Source: Anthracocystis setariae (taxonomy: Eukaryota; Basidiomycota; Ustilaginomycetes; Ustilaginales; Ustilaginaceae). Taken from it: a stretch of DNA of 64,000 nucleotides. The stretch covers positions 558,001-622,000 of the forward strand of contig CAKMXJ010000006.1 of assembly GCA_928724745.1 (NCBI GenBank), given 5' to 3'. Position numbers and translations under genes: made by a program. Shown here in pieces: positions 40,901 through 51,200 of this stretch. Below the pieces are notes generated by a model. That model made no database searches. It saw only the letters and a list, made by a program, of their open reading frames with translations, and had not been told where the DNA came from. Position 1 is the first letter of the stretch. The number at the start of each line of letters is the position of its first letter.

Positions 40901-41274
40901 TGCTTTCCACCAAGGCAGGTGGGTTGGGCATCAACCTGATCGCCGCCAATTGGGTGATTCTGTTCGATCAGGACTTCAACCCGCACAACGATAAGCAGGC
41001 AGCAGACCGCTCCTACCGTATGGGACAGACCAAACCGGTCACTGTCGTCAAGCTGCTCAGTCGTGGGACTATTGATGAAGATATCCATGCGTTGGGTGAG
41101 CGAAAGCTCGAGCTGGCTGATCGCGTGTCCGGTGAGGACGATACCGAGTCGGACGAGGCGGAGCAGAAGAAGGTCGCCCAAACACTCTTGGCTAAGCTGC
41201 GAGAAGCCGCATCCCTCGAGATCCAGGAGATCAGCGACGATGATGATCAGGAGGAGGAGGTGGTCAAGAACTGA
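37939..41274 (+). CDS. FUN30: Fun30/SMARCAD1-type SNF2 chromatin remodeller
   Basis: A single exon of 1111 residues from MSYGYDTDDSIEPATPQ. Residues 1-220 are Ser/Pro-rich with basic patches. A CUE-like ubiquitin-binding segment is at ~225-265 (KEKARRIIKLNPVLEPKHIL). An NTF2-free HhH-like block DASALMDTTNCSAQQAETII precedes the ATPase. The SNF2 core begins near 521 (LKDYQLVGVNWLNLL), with Walker A DEMGLGKTAQ (Lys552), Walker B box VFDEGHVLKNRKS (DEGH 673-676, typical of this subfamily), LLTGTPLQNNLQELVSLLNF, and helicase C motifs ILIFSQFTMVLDIL, LLSTKAGGLGINL and ADRSYRMGQTKPV. Fun30 proteins slide and edit nucleosomes in heterochromatin silencing and DNA-end resection. The ATG at 37939 is used because the upstream frame has no ATG. 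Confidence 0.94.
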   Translation: MSYGYDTDDSIEPATPQKPRFPDATASRVICLDSSPTLASPARAPLHASSSTMPDNSFRSAMISGNGSSMARTAFTSNSQTINGHSASSSTTSKTTNSFRSSLEQFRYGANAPKHQAAASDRSSDLSEPDSSADEEPRPKKRRLVRGGGARTQSPDSSDDGRSRKAKPSSRPQSKPHSDDDDQDDVRQVSPPPARKPEVTVSKSSITPASAPAPVAQPLPISDQELKEKARRIIKLNPVLEPKHILAALRQTRGHVEKTLQLLSSRPSAVTTKTVTLKPATNNVQRPTQSTLASRPSQNGASQAPRHNSTSAPGSRSSTPSLSRTSSQTAVTQPALVKKPVRETVDISSDDDSEGEDREEKEERSAVKWFNLADASALMDTTNCSAQQAETIISLRPFRDADDIEHKLSNKSAKGVTPRLFNNCRDLMAGYYEVDEVLARCEKIGQELSEAMASWLPEASQNVSRLASPAITASANPSVAGSRESTPASTLNLSSIKKGGSTTDKFYLEEQPRLLAEGVKLKDYQLVGVNWLNLLYRKKTSCILADEMGLGKTAQVIAFFAQLKDMGIRGPHLVVAPSSVLENWDREFRFFAPSINVRKYYGSMKDRVELREELAEDQDLEVILTTYDMAAGGPQDQSFLRKFGRRGCGRNDCQSNCDERGCRAGGYEVCVFDEGHVLKNRKSQKYEKLLKIKTRWRLLLTGTPLQNNLQELVSLLNFIMPDYFSGAEEALGAIFKVKAGGQQNPLSKQRVDRAKKMMHPFVLRRLKDKVLTDLTTKTIRVEYCDMTPVQRKIYAQAVARTKRLAEAEAQADSVSAAAGKRAAAAKGATSKESGHVLMELRKAANHPLLTRRLFDEAKIDAMARDLMKEPDYADCNFEHVKEDLRINTDAQLSFSAQSYPATRKHVLPAAEWMNSGKIQMLQKLIREIQAKGDRILIFSQFTMVLDILCVCLEHMGIQYVGFTGSTQVEDRQVLVDQFTNDPSITVFLLSTKAGGLGINLIAANWVILFDQDFNPHNDKQAADRSYRMGQTKPVTVVKLLSRGTIDEDIHALGERKLELADRVSGEDDTESDEAEQKKVAQTLLAKLREAASLEIQEISDDDDQEEEVVKN

Positions 41275-41527
41275 TTCCCTATATGCATTGTTGCAGTTCG
41301 ACGCTGCCACGAGACTCGTTCTCAACACAACATAGACTAAATCCGCAATCATTCAGCCTGAATAGCCCGTAGTGAGCCGATGAACTTCGTGCAGCGTGTC
41401 AAGCTCACGTCCAGTCGTAACAGTCAGCAGCTTTAAGAAACCTTTGCAATCGAGATTAGGGTATAAAGATATGCACGTATGCTGAGCCACAGGGATGGTA
41501 GTGATCACGTTGGGGCATCTGTGTTGA

Positions 41528-42073
41528 TCAGAGTTCCTCGTGTTTGGTCGTTGACATTGCGGCGGTTGTAGCTTGAATAGCTGGTGTAGTTTCGTGAAAG
41601 GAGGTGGGACTTGTTCCGAGATCGACCCACATTCCCAAGCCCTGGTGCTTGCCAATGCCGAGGTAGAATCGCTTTGGGATATCGACGTGGGATTCTGACC
41701 ATGGGATCGAGAAGCGGTAGTAGTCGGGATTCTGCGAGCAAGCTGTGTCCTCGCTTGGTCTGACGATGGGATTGAAGAAGCCGTTTCCTCCAGACAGTCC
41801 TAAATCGAACCAGCCACGACTCGCACGGATCGTTGTCGAGTTCGAAGTTGACGCTGCAGTTGCATTGTCGGCCGTATCGATAGTCACGGCTGTGGAGTTG
41901 TTGGCGTCGTACCAGCTACCGGACGTGCTGAAGAGACCCGTGAGGATGAGCGCACAGTACATGCATGGTTGCGAGTGCAGTGCGAAGGAGAAGAAGAAGA
42001 GGATCAAGAAGAGTGGTGACGTTTTCGGGAATGGCAGCAAAAAGAGTGGAACCCACCAGCGTAGGCAGTACAT
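41528..42073 (-). CDS. Hypothetical membrane-anchored or secreted protein
   Basis: An open frame of 181 residues starting MYCLRWWVPLFLLPF. Residues ~7-50 hold two hydrophobic stretches (PLFLILFFFSFALHS and CMYCALILTGLFS), then an Asn/Thr/Ser-rich segment with several N-glycosylation-type sites (NNST, DNAT, SNST), and a C-terminal part with GWFDLGLSGGNGFFNP, YYRFSIPW and KRFYLGIGKHQGLGMW. This looks like a type-II or multi-helix extracytoplasmic protein. I do not recognise it. The C-terminal 25 residues are less convincing and an intron near GMWVDLG is possible. It is divergent from GCN5. Confidence 0.55.
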   Translation of the reverse strand: MYCLRWWVPLFLLPFPKTSPLFLILFFFSFALHSQPCMYCALILTGLFSTSGSWYDANNSTAVTIDTADNATAASTSNSTTIRASRGWFDLGLSGGNGFFNPIVRPSEDTACSQNPDYYRFSIPWSESHVDIPKRFYLGIGKHQGLGMWVDLGTSPTSFHETTPAIQATTAAMSTTKHEEL

Positions 42074-42532
42074 GTTGAGTTACTCAGCCCAGCAGCGGAA
42101 CTACAGAGCTTGGAGGGGATAACATGAAAGTGAAAGGAGGGCTCAGAAGGGTGTCAAGTACTCGAGGGGACTGAGAAGTTCGGATCGCGGAACGAAACGG
42201 GGAGCTCCCGATCGGTAACTTCTAATCGGGGTCCTCGGCATAACGCGCCGGACACCCTGCATTTGCGGAGATCAACACTCCTCACGCTCTTCTCTCTCGG
42301 CTACCAACACCACTCGCGATCAATCGATAGAAACTCAGCTGGTCCTGCTTGTATTGGCTCGATTCACGGCAACAGTGCACGGTAGAGAGGCGCGGTTTCA
42401 TCTGTGCTGCAGATCCATGCTCATCGTCGCAAATTAGCTTGGCATTGGGATCACCGCCACGAACCGGACCACTCACGTCTTCCGACACGCTACGTTCTGG
42501 ATCCTGCGGCTGAGGTCGCGCAACACAGCACG
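42074..42532. promoter_or_regulatory. Divergent promoter region, hypothetical gene / GCN5
   Basis: 459 bp between divergent start codons. The GCN5 reading frame stays open through 42404-42532 but has no ATG there. No known site was identified. Confidence 0.4.
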
Positions 42533-44752
42533 ATGCCTCTTCTCTACCCATCTGGAGCTCGCTCGCCATACAAGCTCTCACCGTTCCAGCGCCTCATCAA
42601 GATCGCACGTCATACGCCGTCCACCGCTGCAACGACCGACTCGCAGAGTTGTCTCGGGTTCAAGCCAACATCATCCGCGAAAGTAGTCGAGGATCCCATC
42701 TCGAGAAGCTCGAGGCACGATCCGCGCACAGTCGACGATGACAAGCTCAAAGCGAAATGGAATGCTGTCACGTGCGCCACTTGCGGACGCAGCATCGAGG
42801 AGCACGCTGCGCTCAGCGATGCCAACGATGAGGAGGCAACACGGCGAGCAAAAGTGGCAGTGCGTCTAGACGAGCTCTTGGAAGACAAGGGCAAGCTGCT
42901 CGACTTTGATTACGTCGATACTGATATCGAGTCTCTACGCAAGCAGATGCGACCCGTTGGTGCAGATGGCCTAGTAGAAGCTTCGAGTCCTATTTCACAA
43001 CTGAGTACGGTACCTGATGCTACTCCAAGCCCGCACCCGTCCACACAGTCACTTCCCAATACTGCAGCACCTCTGTCTTCTACACCGCTGCTGCAGAGTT
43101 TGAATCGCAAACGCAAGCTGCGCGAAAACTCTCGCTCCCGATCACGCTCGCGCGACAGGGAAGCGTCAATAGCTACGTCAAGCCGGCTCTCGAGCCCAGA
43201 GATGACGGTTGCCCATTCAAATCCTGGGTCACGGCAGCATTCAGCGGAACCGAACGCGAGTAATGGCCGACATGACGCAAAGCGAAGGAGGTTTGCGGAC
43301 CTCGAATCTACAAAGGAGAACGGCGTTGATCCCAACATGTCGACCGATCTAAGCGATGATTCAGTCGACATCGAACCTTCCAAGAACAAAAATGCAACAG
43401 AGGATGGAGAGGATGCAGCAGCGGCAGAAGCGCGCGAAGATCACGCAGATACATCAGCTGTAAAAGATCAGGTCGAGGAAGGAGAGGCGGGCGACACCAA
43501 GATCAAAGAGGAAGAAACCATCGATTTGACCGAAGCGTCGCAGCCTGCACCCAAATCAGCAGCATCAGCTGTGGAAGAAGGTGTGGCGCCCAAGAAAGAA
43601 CGACCAGCAGTGATCGAAGAGCGCACAGGCTTGATCCAGTTTCGAGTGGTCACCAATGACGATGATCATGAGTCGATGATCCTGTTGACGGGGCTCAAGA
43701 ACATCTTTCAGCGCCAATTGCCCAAGATGCCACGCGAGTATATCTCGCGACTGGTGTTTGACCGAAATCACCAGAGTGTGGCGATCGTCAAGCGTGGATT
43801 ACAAGTGGTGGGCGGCATTACCTATCGTCCATTCAAGCAGCGCAAGTTCGCCGAAATCGTGTTCTGTGCCATCACAAGCACCGAGCAAGTCAAAGGGTAC
43901 GGATCGCATCTGATGAACCACGTCAAAGACCACGTCAAGGCATCGTCGCCGGTGATGCATTTTCTGACGTACGCAGATAACTATGCGATCGGCTACTTCA
44001 AGAAGCAAGGATTCACCAAGGAGATCACGCTGGATCGCTCGATTTGGGTGGGCTACATCAAAGATTACGAGGGAGGTACGTTGATGCAGTGCAGCATGGT
44101 TCCACGGGTCAAGTACTTGGAGGTATCGGACATGCTTGCAGCGCAGAAGCAGGCGGTGCTGGCCAAGATCCGAAGCATCAGTCGCTCGCATGTGGTTCAC
44201 AAGGGGCTCGCGGTGATGCACGATCGGGATCGTCTGATCAAGCTGAAAGGGCTGATCGAAAATCCAGACGGGACGGTGGCCAAGCCTGAACGAGCAGCCA
44301 AGCGCGACCGACATGAGGGCGAGGAAGATCCAACGGCGACGTTCTTGGTGGATCCAGTGGATGTGCCAGGATTGAAGGAGAGCGGCTGGACGCCAGAGAT
44401 GGACGAGCTGAGTCGACGACCGAAGCGAGGACCGCACTTTGCTGTGATGCGCCACATCCTGGTGGAGCTGAACGGGCACGGAAGCGCTTGGCCGTTTGTC
44501 AACCCTGTGAACGGTGACGAAGTGACGGACTACTACGACGTGATCAAGAACCCGATGGATCTGTCGACGATGGAGGCCAAGCTGGAGAACAATCAGTATG
44601 CCAATGTGGACGAATTGGTGGCAGATGCACAGCTCATCTTTGATAATTGTCGCGCTTATAACCCGGCGTCGTCGCCGTATGCCAAGAGCGCCACGAAGTT
44701 GGAAAAGTTTCTCAAGGAGACGTTGCTGCCCAAGGTGCAGAGCTCGCTTTGA
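42533..44752 (+). CDS. GCN5: GCN5-type histone acetyltransferase with bromodomain
   Basis: A single exon of 739 residues from [18 protein letters not shown]. The acetyltransferase domain starts near residue 366: [71 protein letters not shown] (acetyl-CoA loop QVKGYG), [18 protein letters not shown] and [14 protein letters not shown] bromodomain fills the C-terminus (~633-735): [32 protein letters not shown] and [18 protein letters not shown]5 is the catalytic subunit of SAGA/ADA, acetylating histone H3. The protein is much longer than yeast Gcn5 because of a ~360-residue N-terminal region, acidic and serine-rich. That region includes a C-x2-C-x6-H element ([11 protein letters not shown], 81-91) that resembles part of the metazoan PCAF N-terminal domain. 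Confidence 0.95.
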   Translation: MPLLYPSGARSPYKLSPFQRLIKIARHTPSTAATTDSQSCLGFKPTSSAKVVEDPISRSSRHDPRTVDDDKLKAKWNAVTCATCGRSIEEHAALSDANDEEATRRAKVAVRLDELLEDKGKLLDFDYVDTDIESLRKQMRPVGADGLVEASSPISQLSTVPDATPSPHPSTQSLPNTAAPLSSTPLLQSLNRKRKLRENSRSRSRSRDREASIATSSRLSSPEMTVAHSNPGSRQHSAEPNASNGRHDAKRRRFADLESTKENGVDPNMSTDLSDDSVDIEPSKNKNATEDGEDAAAAEAREDHADTSAVKDQVEEGEAGDTKIKEEETIDLTEASQPAPKSAASAVEEGVAPKKERPAVIEERTGLIQFRVVTNDDDHESMILLTGLKNIFQRQLPKMPREYISRLVFDRNHQSVAIVKRGLQVVGGITYRPFKQRKFAEIVFCAITSTEQVKGYGSHLMNHVKDHVKASSPVMHFLTYADNYAIGYFKKQGFTKEITLDRSIWVGYIKDYEGGTLMQCSMVPRVKYLEVSDMLAAQKQAVLAKIRSISRSHVVHKGLAVMHDRDRLIKLKGLIENPDGTVAKPERAAKRDRHEGEEDPTATFLVDPVDVPGLKESGWTPEMDELSRRPKRGPHFAVMRHILVELNGHGSAWPFVNPVNGDEVTDYYDVIKNPMDLSTMEAKLENNQYANVDELVADAQLIFDNCRAYNPASSPYAKSATKLEKFLKETLLPKVQSSL

Positions 44753-45611
44753 AGCGTTCTGCCCTACTCTTAAGTCGATTTGTAACTCTATGCTTTGCGC
44801 TACGTATTGTATTTTGTATGCTACTGTGATCTATGGGAAAACAGCATGGAAGGCAATGAATCGGACCGATAATGGCCGATATATTTTCTATTTGGATTGT
44901 TAGGCTCGATTCGGAACTGATGCCGTCAGGGGTGATTTGCTGAAGGTTTGCTATCGGGACACGCGCTTGCTCTGAACAGAACATGGACTGCGACAAACGA
45001 TGATGATGGAGGGCGTATTGCTCGAGGTGGTCTGACATGTCATGCTATCCGTATGGTTGTGGAGAGGGCGAGCTAAGCTGGGTGGAAGAAGAGAAGCGGA
45101 ATTCTCGGTATTCGGCAGATGCACCCACGGTCCGCAGAATCTGTTCTCAGTCGCGGCGAGAGAAGTGCCGGCAGACGAGTTGGCTCATTTGGAGACGAGC
45201 GGAGTTTGAGCCAGAGTAGAGAGAGAGAGAGAGAGAGAGAGAGTGTGTGTGTGTGTGTGTGGGATTACTCTCCACAGCCTCAGCGGCTCCTCCGCACGCA
45301 GCACGGCCGTTCACAGTGGTCGCCAATTCGTCATCACGCCGGCTGCTACCGAATTCAACTCCACTCCACTCGATTCCCAACTTGTCTTGTTCCCTCCCTT
45401 CCAATACCTTCACACGCGGTCAGTCTCAAACTGAGCAGGTTCATAAGCGCGGACGCTCGCTCCCTCCCGACAACCCCGGCAAGCACCGTCCCGGTCTTCC
45501 ACAACGGATGGAATAGAGCAAGCCAGCTAAATCCGAACCACCCAATCACGCACATCGATCGTGATCCATCGCCGCACCATCCGCTCTCCGTAGCGTATCT
45601 TATTGGCAGCC
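44753..45611. other. Intergenic region between GCN5 and the AP180-like gene
   Basis: 859 bp without a gene. It contains a compound (GA)n-(GT)n microsatellite about 350 bp before the AP180 start, followed by a pyrimidine-rich likely leader. Confidence 0.5.
45217..45261. repeat. Compound (GA)n(GT)n microsatellite
   Basis: About 13 GA units run directly into about 9 GT units in the upstream region of the AP180-like gene. It may lie in the 5' leader; strain length variation is likely. Confidence 0.9.
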
Positions 45612-48116
45612 ATGTCGAGCTACGACAAGGTCGTCAAAGGCGCCACCAAGCCAAAATCAGGCGGCATCAAGCCGAAATACGTCGACCCCATCATCGCAAC
45701 CACTTTTGCTACCGATGGATCTCTCCAAGATGTGTGTCGAGCTTTGGGCTCTCGTCTCAAGGAACCCAACGCTACTGTCGTCCTGAAGACGCTCGTCATT
45801 CTTCACACAATGATCCGTAATGGCGAGGTCGATAACGTCCTTGGCTATCTCTCCACCGAAGGAGGCAACATCCGTCTACGAAACGTCGCATCCGGAAGCT
45901 GGTCTGGCTACTCTGCTCCTCAAACCCTCACTGTCTACGCGCAATACCTCGACGAACGTGTGCGTGCCTATCGCGACCTCAAGCACGATGTCATCCGCTC
46001 CTCCGACCGCTCACGTGCGCACTCGAACGGCGCCAGCAACAGCAATCGTCTGCGCAAGCTCTCGGTCGAAAAGGGCCTTCTTCGCGAAGTGTCCACCACC
46101 CAAAAAGTCGCTAGCTATCTCATGCAGTGCTCTTTCTTCCTCGACGACCTCAACGATGATCTCATCATGTCCGCTTTCCGCATGACGCTCAAGGACCTCC
46201 TCGCCATCTACACTGCCATCAACGAAGGTGTCATCAACATCCTCGAGCACTACTTTGAGATGGCAAAATCCGACGCAGAGCGTGCTCTCGAGCTCTATCG
46301 TCGCTTCTGCCGTCAAACCGAGAACGTCGTCGCTTTCCTCAACAGCGCCAAAAAGGCGTCGCACAGCCTTAACCTCGCCATCCCTTCGCTCAAGCACGCT
46401 CCCGTCTCCCTCGCCGGCGCTCTGGAGGAATACCTCAAGGACCCCAACTTTGAGCAGAATCGCAAAGAGTACAAGGAGAATAAGCGAATCGCCGACGGGG
46501 CTCCTGCCACCTCCTCCCCTTCCACCAAACGCATCTCCACCATTGATTCCAGCATCCCCAAGAGCGAGTCCAAGAAGAGCATCACCATCCAGGAGCCCGA
46601 GAAACCAGAGCGAAAGCCTAAGCCACCTACCTCGAACCAAGACTTGCAGGACTTTTTCGCCAGCATCGACAACGACGGTGGCCAGAACATGTTCTCCAAT
46701 GTCCCCGCCGAGCAGAACTTTTTCCTTCAGGCGCAGCCGACGGGGATGATGGGCATGAATGGCGCTTTTGGTGGTGGCATGGGTATGGGTCCGGGCATGG
46801 GTATGGGTATGGGTGGAATGCAGCCTCAGATGACGGGTTACAATCCGTTCATGGCCCAGCAGCAGACCGGTATGCAGCCGATGCCCATGCAGCAGCAGAT
46901 GACTGGCTTTGGCGGTATGATGAATGGTGCTGGCATGCAGCCACAGATGACCGGATTTTTGCAACCCCAGGCGACCGGTTTCAATCCTTTCAGGCAGTCG
47001 ATCATGCCACAAGCGACAGGGTTCGGTGGTCCGTTTGGTACGATGAATGCTCAGTCGGGATTCCTCAACCAACAGCAGCAGCAAGCTCAGCAACAGCAGA
47101 ACCAAATCCAGCAGCAACAGCAGCAACAGCAACAACAGCAAGCGCAAATGCAACAGCAGCCGAATTCAATGCAGCAGGGGCTGCAGCCTCAGCACATGGC
47201 CACGCCGTCTCAGCCGCAGAATGCGGCGCAAGCGCAATCGTCTGCACTGTCCGGCTTCGACTCGGCGTTGTCGAGCGTGGCGCCAAACACCAACGCGGCG
47301 GAAACGGAAACCAAGCCTTTATTGGCGCACAAGACGGGATCACGCAATCCGTTTGCGCCGCCGGCGGGGCCGACGCCTGCGTCTGCGTCTGCGTCTGCGT
47401 CGTCGCCGTCGGTGTCGAAGGGGCCGTCGTTGAATCAGTTGGCTATGAGTGCGTTTGGTGCCGCGCCGAATGCGGGCGGGCATTATGGGTTGGGGGCCAA
47501 TGCGTGGGATGGTTCGGATCCTACGGGCAAAAACCAGAACCCGAACCAACAGCAGGGGCAGGGGCAGGGGCAGGGGCAGGGGGAGAAGGGATTCCTAGCC
47601 CCGCAAAAAACTGGGTTGATTGCAAGTATCGCCACCGAGTTCGCCCTTCCGAACAACAGCAATCCTCAGTCGCCAAATCAAGGTGTAACCAACACCAACG
47701 GTGGCGGTGGCGGTGGCGGTGCGGGTGGTGATCTGGCATCGCAGTTTGGAGCCATGTCGTTCACGTCGCAACCGCCGCCGCAACCGACGACTGGGTTTGG
47801 GGGTAGTTCGGTCAAGCCGTTCAAGCCCGAGAGTGAGTTCGGCGCCAGTTTGGCGAGTAACCACGCCGCCAATTTCGGGTTGGGTTCCGTGGGCAGTGGT
47901 GCGGTCGGATTACCGCCTCAGCTAACAGGCAATCCATTCGCTCAGCAATCGCCAGCGCCGCCGTTACCGTTCTCTTCACAGTTCAACTCGCAAACCCCAA
48001 CAAACAGCGCCACCACCGCGCTAGCCGCATCCACAACAGTGAAACCCTTCCAACCCTCAAGCAGTTTCGGCAAGCAGTTGAACCAAGACGCTCAGCCCAA
48101 TCTGTTCCATTTCTGA
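45612..48116 (+). CDS. AP180/CALM-type endocytic adaptor (Yap1801/1802-like)
   Basis: A single exon of 834 residues from MSSYDKVVKGATKPK. The ANTH domain covers about 1-285: the phosphoinositide-binding KGATKPKSGGIKPKYVD, then VVLKTLVILHTMIRNG, YAQYLDERVRAYRDLKHD, LMQCSFFLDDLNDDLIMSAF, AINEGVINILEHYFEM and RRFCRQTENVVAFL. The rest is a disordered Gln/Met/Gly-rich tail with four NPF motifs that bind EH-domain proteins, a long polyglutamine tract (47067-47165) and nine LxxQxTG-type motifs. Yeast AP180 homologues recruit clathrin and cargo at endocytic sites and are regulated by Ark1/Prk1 kinases at LxxQxTG sites; the same control is inferred here. The ATG at 45612 is used because the frame upstream has no ATG. 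It is convergent with the NRPS (108 bp apart). Confidence 0.93.
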   Translation: MSSYDKVVKGATKPKSGGIKPKYVDPIIATTFATDGSLQDVCRALGSRLKEPNATVVLKTLVILHTMIRNGEVDNVLGYLSTEGGNIRLRNVASGSWSGYSAPQTLTVYAQYLDERVRAYRDLKHDVIRSSDRSRAHSNGASNSNRLRKLSVEKGLLREVSTTQKVASYLMQCSFFLDDLNDDLIMSAFRMTLKDLLAIYTAINEGVINILEHYFEMAKSDAERALELYRRFCRQTENVVAFLNSAKKASHSLNLAIPSLKHAPVSLAGALEEYLKDPNFEQNRKEYKENKRIADGAPATSSPSTKRISTIDSSIPKSESKKSITIQEPEKPERKPKPPTSNQDLQDFFASIDNDGGQNMFSNVPAEQNFFLQAQPTGMMGMNGAFGGGMGMGPGMGMGMGGMQPQMTGYNPFMAQQQTGMQPMPMQQQMTGFGGMMNGAGMQPQMTGFLQPQATGFNPFRQSIMPQATGFGGPFGTMNAQSGFLNQQQQQAQQQQNQIQQQQQQQQQQQAQMQQQPNSMQQGLQPQHMATPSQPQNAAQAQSSALSGFDSALSSVAPNTNAAETETKPLLAHKTGSRNPFAPPAGPTPASASASASSPSVSKGPSLNQLAMSAFGAAPNAGGHYGLGANAWDGSDPTGKNQNPNQQQGQGQGQGQGEKGFLAPQKTGLIASIATEFALPNNSNPQSPNQGVTNTNGGGGGGGAGGDLASQFGAMSFTSQPPPQPTTGFGGSSVKPFKPESEFGASLASNHAANFGLGSVGSGAVGLPPQLTGNPFAQQSPAPPLPFSSQFNSQTPTNSATTALAASTTVKPFQPSSSFGKQLNQDAQPNLFHF

Positions 48117-48165
48117 TGCCAATTCTTTATAAGTTAGCGTTTCCTTACTCCCCCTCCCTCCCCCA

Positions 48166-48177
48166 TCTCTCTCTCTC

Positions 48178-48220
<43 letters not shown>
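48166..48220. repeat. (CT)n then (TG)n microsatellite between convergent genes
   Basis: A short CT tract and about 19 perfect TG units fill the 108-bp gap between the AP180-like and NRPS stop codons. The TG run ends only 4 bp from the NRPS stop, so it must lie in the NRPS 3' untranslated region. Confidence 0.92.
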
Positions 48221-48221
<1 letters not shown>

Positions 48222-48224
48222 GAC

Positions 48225-51200
48225 TCAGATTTGGGCGAGGATATTTTCGATGATGCGCGTGAGGCAGTGGACCAAATCTCGCAAACCGAGGGCTGTTTGG
48301 CTCTTGAGCGCCATGTCGAGCGTCGTCGAGGTTGTGTCGGTTCGGTGGACGACGATGTCGAGGTTGATGTCCGGTTGCAAGATGGCTGCGTAGGTTGCAA
48401 GGGCTGCGCTAGTTTGCGATTTGATTGGGTTCGAGGTTGTGGTGGTGTAATCGAGTGGGTTCCCGATGTCTACCGCTTCCAATCCGGTTTCATCATCGTC
48501 ATCGTCGTCGTCTTTAGTGGCGTGCATTGATGACCTATCGATGAGGATGTTGACAACCGTGTTGTAGCTCGGCTGGTCGATGCTGAGTCCAGCCCAACGA
48601 TGTACGTCGATAAGATCCGTCTGTTCGAATCTACCCCGTAGTCGGAGATCCTGCGTCGCAGCCTGGCATTTGTCGAGCATCGAATTGCCCTTGATCCGTA
48701 TGGGCAGCATGTTGAGCAGCGGACCTTGCACTTTCTCGATCCCCTCGAAATTGCTGGATCGACCCAGCTGGAACAATCCGAACACTGGCGACGAATCCCC
48801 CCCACCGCTACGACTACCGCCATTCAACCTCTCCGAAAGGAGCACCGACCAAGCGGCAAGCACAATCGCAGGCAGGGTCACGCCTGCTTTGCGCATCTTG
48901 GACTCCTCCGCAGGCTCCACACGGATAGCGTTGCGCTGCATATGGAACGCCTCGCCAGTCTTGTTAAAATCGCTAGGTACGACGCCCGGACTCGAGCCCT
49001 TCAGCGCTTGCGACCAGTACTGTTCAGCCTCACTCTTGCACTCCTGTTGCTCTTGCACAATGTGCTCCACCGCCCGCACCCACTCGCTCGAGCTCACCAA
49101 TCCCCCACCCCTGTACAGCGACGCAAAATCTCGCACCAACATCTCGATCGAGAATGCGTCGTACAGCACATGGTGCAGCGACAAGACCACAACCTCACCG
49201 ACCAGAGTAAGCTCCACTGGCGGTCTTGTCAAATCCGGCCAACCCACCTCTGCGCGACGGCCAACCACCTTCTTCACGACACCTTCCGCATCGTCATCAC
49301 GAATCAGCTCCTCGGCAAAGTGGGTCTCCTTTCGATCAAGTTTGAGCACAACCTGAGCAGCGCTACCATCCTCGCCCAGCACAAACGCCGTTCGCAGGAT
49401 AGGCTGCATGTGACGTAACTTGAACCACGTCTCTCGCACCTTATTCGCTGAAGCACCAGGAAGACGGTAGGCAAAGCTGAAACCACCCCCTCCCCGCTCA
49501 GCGCCAGACTTGGCCCAAGTGGCCAGCCACAGTTTTTGACCAGCAAGAATCGGAGCTACGGATTCGACACGATCTGCATCAACTCCAAGTCGTGCTGCAA
49601 TCTGTCGCGTCAGATCAGGTGATACAGCGGCAGCCGCCTTTGCCTGGCCATTTCCATTCGCATGGCCATTGGCACCAGCTTTGTTGACCCTGGAATGATC
49701 TGCAAAGATACCGTTGATGGTCTCGCCGGCAACGATTTCGCCCATGCGCAGCTTGATTCCAGCCTTGCGTGCCTGCGATGCAATGCGAATAGCAGAGATC
49801 GAGTCGAGTCCCAGCACTGCCAATCGCGTATCGCCGTGCAGCTCCTTGACATCGATGCCAGAGACTTTGCTGATGATCGAAGCAAGCAGACGACCCTCCT
49901 CACTCAGAGCTGCTCCTTTGCCAGGACCGCTCGAGATGGAGAGAGACTCGACCGGAGCAGAGCTTTCGGGAAGCCGGTTCGGGAACGTAACTTCACCCAA
50001 CGACTTGGGCAGAGCCGAGATGGGCTCGTCGATAGCCGCGGACATGTGCTGCAAGAGAGCTTCAAGTCGATCGACTATCGTCGTGAGTGCTCTTCGATCG
50101 TAGCGATGACCGTCCGCCTTTGCAACAATCGACATCCTTCGAGGGTCCTGCACAAACACCACGTTGAGAGTATATTGAGAATTCTCTTCGCCGACGTCCG
50201 CGAGTTGTAAAGTGCGGAGCTTTCGATCCGCAGATCCATCATAGGCCCTCTGATAGTCGAAGAGAGCGTCAAAGAGCTGGCCCCGCTCAAGTTGGGCCTG
50301 GACATCGCGTAGCGCCGCACGTCGGTGCGGTCTTCCTTCGTCGTTGGCGCACTGCAACACGGAAGCTACGTGTCTTACAGGCTCATCCAGATCAGCAAAG
50401 CGCATGCGGGTGGCCACCGTATTGAACGCTGGTCCAACAGCAGTATCAGCCTCGGGCACGAGATCGACAAGTCCGAAAAGCTGTCCGAAGCAAACATCTC
50501 GCACATCGCTCTCGATCGCTAGCAGCTTGCCGAAAGCAAGATTGCACAATACCTGTGGTGAGACACCGACCTGACGGCAACGCGATTCCAGATCCTGTGA
50601 TGTCAGCGCTAGCTCCTTCTCGACAAGAATCGCAGTCCCCGTGTCGGCTTGAGAGCGAGAAGAAAGCAAGGAAGGCTGGAAGCCCTGAAGGGCATCGGTC
50701 CAGTGGCGTACGTCCGCATCGCGAGACAGCAGGGACGGCACGAGCTCGTAGAAGGGTAGGCGAGCGCCGATTCTCCCTTCGTCATTCTCAAGCAGAGCTT
50801 CGAAATCCTCGATCAGCTGCGGGAGCGAAGATCCGTCGTACAAGGCATGATGGATGCTCAGCAGGAGAACAAGGCTGTCTGCGTCATTAGTCCCTTGCCA
50901 CAAATGAAGGACGTGTGGCGGGACGCGGAAGGACTCCTCATCATCAAAACAAGGTTGACCCTCCACGGCAAGATACTCTTGGCTCTGGAATACGCCCGAG
51001 TGCCTAACGATGCGAGCTGGTGAGCTCGAGTGAACAGCCTGAGCCCAAGCATGTTCTCCTTCGACTGGATGGAAGGTGGTGCGGAGGATGTCGAGACGCT
51101 GAATCAGCTTCTGCCAAGCCGCAATCGCCTGATGAGCTGAGACCTCTTTTAGCTGGAAGGCATGGTGGTGGAAGTACAGCTTGCCTGATGAAGCCAGAGA

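Noticed and set aside
40111..41352. 413-codon frame antisense to the Fun30-like gene
   Set aside because: Mirror of the conserved helicase C-terminal region; no independent features.
42404..42532. Non-ATG N-terminal extension of GCN5
   Set aside because: No ATG in this part of the frame; the first ATG is 42533.
46011..47153. 380-codon antisense frame with a poly-Leu start
   Set aside because: The Leu run is the reverse complement of the polyglutamine tract of the AP180-like protein.
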